NCBI GenBank assembly: GCA_947428535.1
Contig: CANEMG010000026.1
Span: forward strand, 1-8,771
Length of the DNA: 8,771 nucleotides
Direction: 5' to 3'
From: an uncultured Clostridium sp.
GTDB lineage: Bacteria; Bacillota; Clostridia; TANB77; CAG-508
Shown here: positions 6,192-8,771 of the stretch, in pieces
How the letters are laid out: each line of letters opens with the position of its first letter
How positions within the stretch are numbered: position 1 is the stretch's first letter
Translations under genes and position numbers: made by a program
The notes under the pieces: model-generated
Seen by the model: only the letters and a program-made list of their open reading frames with translations
What the model was told of the DNA's origin: nothing
The model's database searches: none

Positions 6192-6787
6192 TGGGAAAGA
6201 AAATATGGAAATCTGGAACTTTTATTTATCCAATACCAGCTGTTTTAGTTAGTTCTGGTAATATGAAAGAATCTAATATACTAACTGTTGCTTGGACAGG
6301 TATAATAAATACTAATCCAGCAACAGTTTATATTTCTGTGAGACCAGAAAGATACTCATATAATTTAATTAAGAAAAATAAGGAGTTTGCAATAAACTTA
6401 ACTAATGAAAAATTAGCTTATGCAACAGATTGGTGCGGAGTAAGAAGCGGGGCAAAGTATGATAAATTTAAAGAAATGAAATTAACAAAAGAAAAAGCAC
6501 AATTTATAAAAGCTCCATTAATAAAAGAAAGTCCTGTTTCTATAGAATGTAAAGTAATAGATGAAAAAGATTTTGGAACACATACAATGTTTACGGCAGA
6601 AGTGCTTTCAATAGATGCAGATGAAAAATATATAGATGAAAAAGGTGCTTTTGATATATCAAAATGTGATTTGATAGCATATGCAAATGGTGGATATTAT
6701 AAATTAGGAAAGAAAATTGGAAAATTTGGTTATTCTGTAGAAAAGAAGAAAAATAAAAAGCATAAATATAAAAAGATTGAAAAATAG
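6191..6787 (+). CDS. Flavin reductase-family protein (FMN-binding split barrel)
   Basis: This 198-residue protein is a typical clostridial flavin reductase-like/flavoredoxin-type protein. It has KSGTFIYPIPAVLVSSG (7-23), NILTVAWTGIINTNPATVYIS (29-49, the strand and loop that cradle FMN), RPERYSYNLI (51-60), FAINLT and ATDWCGVRSG (78-87), then IKESPVSIECKV and HTMFTAEVLSI. Family members bind FMN and pass electrons from NAD(P)H or other donors; the partner here is unknown. The C-terminus from about 170 is lysine-rich (KLGKKIGKFGYSV plus a basic tail). The start codon overlaps the upstream stop (TAATG), and AGAAGGAG at 6173-6180 lies ten bases ahead of it inside the upstream gene, so translation is coupled. 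A hairpin terminator follows about 50 bases after the stop. Confidence 0.88.
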   Translation: MGKKIWKSGTFIYPIPAVLVSSGNMKESNILTVAWTGIINTNPATVYISVRPERYSYNLIKKNKEFAINLTNEKLAYATDWCGVRSGAKYDKFKEMKLTKEKAQFIKAPLIKESPVSIECKVIDEKDFGTHTMFTAEVLSIDADEKYIDEKGAFDISKCDLIAYANGGYYKLGKKIGKFGYSVEKKKNKKHKYKKIEK

Positions 6788-6835
6788 TTTCGAAATTATG
6801 TGTCTAAGACTATAATAATAAGAAAATACTTACGG

Positions 6836-6868
6836 AAAACATAGGATCACAAGTTATTCCTATGTTTT
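6836..6868 (+). terminator. Probable terminator after the flavin reductase gene
   Basis: AAAACATAGGA (6836-6846) and TCCTATGTTTT (6858-6868) form an 11-bp perfect stem around an 11-base loop. The 3' arm ends in four T, then AC and another four T, so the U-tract is interrupted. It separates the two-gene unit from the rpmG operon. Confidence 0.6.
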
Positions 6869-6890
6869 ACAATTTTGTAAATAAATTTTC

Positions 6891-6938
6891 AAAAAAAAGA
6901 AGAAAATGGTTGACATATCATGGGTTTTGTGATAAATT
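6891..6938 (+). promoter_or_regulatory. Promoter of the rpmG-secE-nusG-rplK operon
   Basis: A consensus TTGACA (6910-6915) is followed after 17 bases by TAAATT (6933-6938), preceded by TG at 6930-6931 as an extended -10. TATATAA at 6938-6944 is an alternative -10 but its spacing is too long. An A8 tract at 6891-6898 and further A-rich sequence just upstream of the -35 look like an UP element, as expected for a strongly expressed ribosomal promoter. Confidence 0.7.
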
Positions 6939-6944
6939 ATATAA

Positions 6945-6967
6945 GCATGTATTGAAGAAATGTATGC
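6945..6967 (+). other. Hairpin at the 5' end of the rpmG operon leader
   Basis: GCATGTATT (6945-6953) can pair with AATGTATGC (6959-6967) in nine pairs, two of them G-U, around the loop GAAGA. Transcription is expected to start at about 6945, so this would be a 5'-terminal stem-loop, possibly protecting the mRNA. The remaining leader to 7023 is AT-rich and shows no further structure I trust. Confidence 0.4.
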
Positions 6968-7038
6968 AATCACATCGTTAAAATATAAAAATATAAAAAA
7001 TAGGCTTCATTTATAAGCAAAACGGAGGTGTAGTTAAA

Positions 7039-7203
7039 ATGGCGGCAAAAGGACCAAGAGAAAACATAATATTAGAATGTACAGAATGTAAAAGAAGAAA
7101 TTATATGACATCAAAAAATAAAAGAAACAATACTGAAAGATTAGAAGTTGTAAAGTATTGTAAATTCTGCAAAAAGCGTACAACTCATAAAGAAACAAAA
7201 TAG
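7039..7203 (+). CDS. rpmG: 50S ribosomal protein L33
   Basis: This 54-residue protein opens [20 protein letters not shown] and has two CxxC pairs (Cys14/Cys17 and Cys41/Cys44), the zinc-binding form of L33. The segment [21 protein letters not shown] and the end KRTTHKETK are typical. It is a small structural protein of the large subunit. GGAGGTG at 7024-7030 lies eight bases before the ATG. It is the first gene of the operon and 30 bases ahead of secE, the standard Firmicute arrangement. The four cysteines mean it needs zinc; many Firmicutes carry an additional cysteine-free paralogue, which is not in this window. Confidence 0.95.
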   Translation: MAAKGPRENIILECTECKRRNYMTSKNKRNNTERLEVVKYCKFCKKRTTHKETK

Positions 7204-7233
7204 ATAAAACCTTTAATTAGGGGAGGAGTTAAG

Positions 7234-7671
7234 ATGGCTAAAGAAACAAAAAAAGATAATAAAAATAGTAAAGAAAATAGAAAATTTTTCAAAGAGTTTA
7301 AAGCAGAATTAAAAAGAGTAAGTTGGCCTACACTTAAACAATTAGTAAACAATACAGTTGCTGTTTTAGCAATAGTTTTAACATTAGCTATAATAGTATT
7401 TGTTTTAGATGTTATTTTTGAAAATTTAAATACATTTGGTGTAGAAAAACTTAAAGCCATAGTTACATCTAGCTCAGATGAAACTGGAGAATCAGGTGAT
7501 AATGTAACAGAAGAAGGATCAGGAGAGAATTCTGAAGGAACAGAAAATCAAGCTGAAGTTTCTAATGAAGCAGGAACAGAAGAAAATGGAACATCTGATG
7601 AAGCAGTACAAACAGAAGAAGGAAATAACAACGCAGTAGAAAATGGAGAAAGTTCTGAAGAAAATAATTAG
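7234..7671 (+). CDS. secE: Preprotein translocase subunit SecE with long acidic tail
   Basis: SecE clamps SecY in the membrane and is essential for the Sec channel. The conserved part is residues about 15-65: a basic amphipathic helix ending in ELKRVSWPTLKQL (25-37, the SecE signature around SWP), then one membrane segment (about 42-63). Firmicute SecE usually stops near 60-75 residues; this one has 145. Residues 79-145 are a low-complexity tail of Glu, Asp, Gly, Ser, Asn and Thr with 21 acidic and no Lys, Arg or His residues. With the usual N-in topology the tail would lie outside the cell. It is in frame with no sign of frameshift, and nusG follows normally. GGGGAGGAG sits just before the ATG. 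Confidence 0.93.
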   Translation: MAKETKKDNKNSKENRKFFKEFKAELKRVSWPTLKQLVNNTVAVLAIVLTLAIIVFVLDVIFENLNTFGVEKLKAIVTSSSDETGESGDNVTEEGSGENSEGTENQAEVSNEAGTEENGTSDEAVQTEEGNNNAVENGESSEENN

Positions 7672-7688
7672 TAACTAGAATTACTAAT
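7667..7688 (+). other. Inverted repeat overlapping the secE stop codon
   Basis: ATTAGTAA (7667-7674) and TTACTAAT (7681-7688) form a perfect 8-bp inverted repeat around CTAGAA, and the left arm contains the TAG stop of secE (7669-7671). No T-run follows, so it is not a terminator. It could be an intercistronic hairpin affecting mRNA stability or nusG translation, but with such AT-rich arms it may be chance. Confidence 0.35.
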
Positions 7689-7714
7689 ATAAAGAATATA
7701 AAGGGGGCTAAAAT

Positions 7715-8251
7715 ATGTCTCAAGATGAGAATAAATTAGAGCCAAAGTGGTATGTAGTACATACATATTCTGGTTATGAAAATAAAGTAAAAACAGACTT
7801 AGAAAAAACAATAAAAAATAGAGAGCTTGAAGATTTCTTCTTTAATATAGTTGTTCCAATGGAAGAACAAGTAGAAATAAAAGATGGAAAAAGAAAAACT
7901 AATTTAAAGAAAGTTTTTCCAGGCTATGTTCTTATAAAAATGATAGTAACAGAGGAATCTTGGTATATAGTAAGAAATACAAGAGGAGTTACAGGATTTG
8001 TAGGTTCAGGAACAGATCCTATTCCTTTAACTGATGCTGAGATTAGAAATATGGGATTTGATGAAGTTCCAGTTAATATCGATTATGATGTTAATGATAA
8101 TGTTCAAGTAGTAAATGGACCACTTGAAGGATTTGTAGGAACAGTTCAAGAAATAAATAAAGAAAAACAAAAAGTAAAAGTTTTAGTATCTATGTTTGGA
8201 AGGGAAACTCCAGTAGAACTAGAATTTTCACAAGTTCAAAAGGTTAATTAG
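7715..8251 (+). CDS. nusG: Transcription elongation/antitermination factor NusG
   Basis: At 178 residues this has the usual length. The NGN domain (about 11-105) begins KWYVVHTYSGYENKVKTDLE and includes VVPMEEQVEI, the FPGYVLIKM core (68-76) and WYIVRNTRGVTGFVG (83-97), the face that binds the RNA polymerase clamp. The KOW domain (about 125-175) has VNDNVQVVNGPLEGFVGTV and MFGRETPVELEFSQV. NusG travels with RNA polymerase, affects pausing and termination, and couples transcription to the ribosome. AGGGGGC at 7702-7708 precedes the ATG. The secE-nusG-rplK order is near universal in bacteria. No insertion or missing motif is seen. Confidence 0.97.
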   Translation: MSQDENKLEPKWYVVHTYSGYENKVKTDLEKTIKNRELEDFFFNIVVPMEEQVEIKDGKRKTNLKKVFPGYVLIKMIVTEESWYIVRNTRGVTGFVGSGTDPIPLTDAEIRNMGFDEVPVNIDYDVNDNVQVVNGPLEGFVGTVQEINKEKQKVKVLVSMFGRETPVELEFSQVQKVN

Positions 8252-8270
8252 AAGGAGGTGCTAAAATAAA

Positions 8271-8699
8271 ATGGCAGAGAAAGAAGTTGTAAATGTTATT
8301 AAATTACAAATAGAAGCAGGGAAAGCGTCACCAGCTCCACCAGTAGGACCAGCATTAGGATCAAGTGGTGTAAATATCATGCAATTCGTAAAAGAATTCA
8401 ATGATAGAACAGCTAACCAACCAGGTATGATAATACCAGTTGTAATTTCAGTATATAAAGATAAATCATTCTCATTTATTACAAAAGTTCCACCTGTTGC
8501 TGTTCTTATAAAGAAAACAATAGGAATAAAGAGCGGTTCAGGAAAACCTAACAAAGAAAAAGTTGCAAAAATAACTAAAGAACAAGTTAAAGCAATTGCT
8601 GAACAAAAAATGGCTGACTTAAATGCAGCATCAATAGAAACTGCAATGAGTATGGTTGAAGGTACAGCTAGATCTATGGGTGTAGTTGTAGTAGACTAA
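8271..8699 (+). CDS. rplK: 50S ribosomal protein L11
   Basis: This 142-residue protein has full family length. The N-terminal domain has [36 protein letters not shown] (about 9-44), including the proline-rich segment and helix where thiostrepton-type antibiotics act at the 23S rRNA GTPase centre. The C-terminal RNA-binding domain has [10 protein letters not shown] and ends with the signature [25 protein letters not shown]11 forms the stalk base used by elongation factors and by RelA-type stringent-response enzymes. AAGGAGGTG at 8252-8260 lies ten bases before the ATG, directly after the nusG stop. The next gene, expected to be rplA, begins beyond the window. Confidence 0.98.
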   Translation: MAEKEVVNVIKLQIEAGKASPAPPVGPALGSSGVNIMQFVKEFNDRTANQPGMIIPVVISVYKDKSFSFITKVPPVAVLIKKTIGIKSGSGKPNKEKVAKITKEQVKAIAEQKMADLNAASIETAMSMVEGTARSMGVVVVD

Positions 8700-8705
8700 T
8701 TTTAG

Positions 8706-8728
8706 AAATTTATAAAAAATATAAATTT
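8706..8728 (+). other. A/T-only hairpin after rplK
   Basis: AAATTTATA (8706-8714) and TATAAATTT (8720-8728) make a perfect 9-bp stem around AAAAA. It has no G-C pair and no T-run after it, so it is not a convincing terminator. It may be an intercistronic spacer or processing structure. Confidence 0.3.
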
Positions 8729-8738
8729 AAAATAATTT

Positions 8739-8771
8739 GGGAGAATTAACAAAGTTTAATTCGTTAGTACC
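8739..8771 (+). promoter_or_regulatory. Putative L1-binding leader ahead of rplA (cut by window end)
   Basis: GGGAG is followed by a stem GAATTAA (8743-8749)/TTAATTC (8756-8762), then GTTAGTACC, whose terminal CC can pair with the GG at 8739-8740. A GGGAG-stem-CGTTA-ACC arrangement between rplK and rplA resembles the L1-binding site of 23S rRNA and is often seen there in Firmicutes. The identification is from memory of the pattern, and the right edge is missing. Confidence 0.45.

Noticed and set aside
7185..7460. Minus-strand open frame across the rpmG-secE junction
   Set aside because: It is the mirror of a conserved essential operon and its hydrophobic look comes from the reverse complement of the SecE membrane segment.
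8261..8554. Minus-strand open frame opposite rplK
   Set aside because: It lies opposite the well-conserved L11 N-terminal domain and shows no independent start signals.
1..8771. CRISPR array, insertion sequence or prophage genes
   Set aside because: No regularly spaced repeats, transposase, integrase or phage structural genes are visible anywhere in the window.

Overview
This AT-rich window reads as chromosomal DNA from a low-GC Firmicute, most likely an uncultured or gut-type member of the Clostridia. The evidence is the conserved gene order rpmG-secE-nusG-rplK, strong AGGAGG-type ribosome binding sites, the use of TGA, TAA and TAG as ordinary stops (so not the mycoplasma code), and A/T-ending codons throughout. 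Genus and species cannot be told from the sequence alone.

Layout. (1) Positions 1-39 are the 3' part of a tRNA, very probably tRNA-Asn, followed at once by a perfect 17-bp terminator hairpin. (2) Positions 77-232 hold no gene. They contain three small hairpins in a locally GC-richer stretch and a near-exact copy of the tRNA 3' end at 193-215. (3) A good extended -10 promoter (234-262) precedes five tightly packed plus-strand genes (333-4570). They encode an APH/choline-kinase-fold phosphotransferase, a divergent HAM1/RdgB-type NTP pyrophosphatase, a fusion of a YjbR/MmcQ domain with an alkyltransferase (MGMT-like) DNA-binding domain, a DUF84/YjjX-type inosine/xanthosine triphosphatase, and an HD-domain phosphohydrolase resembling dNTP triphosphohydrolases. 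(4) A consensus-like promoter with an A10 tract (4637-4665) drives a two-gene unit: a 494-residue protein I do not recognise, coupled by a TAATG overlap to a flavin reductase-family protein. A hairpin at 6836-6868 probably ends it. (5) A TTGACA promoter (6910-6938) drives rpmG, secE, nusG and rplK. The window ends in what looks like the leader of the next gene, expected to be rplA.

How the genes fit together. Block 5 is a core transcription, translation and secretion operon whose only odd member is SecE, which carries a 67-residue acidic tail. Block 3 is the most interesting part. Three of its five proteins belong to families that hydrolyse damaged, non-canonical or surplus nucleoside triphosphates, one looks like a DNA alkylation-damage sensor or repair protein, and one is a small-molecule kinase. 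As a unit it looks like a nucleotide-pool sanitation and DNA-damage cassette. The families are recognisable by motif, but the joint function is inference, and several members have lost residues that define classical activity.
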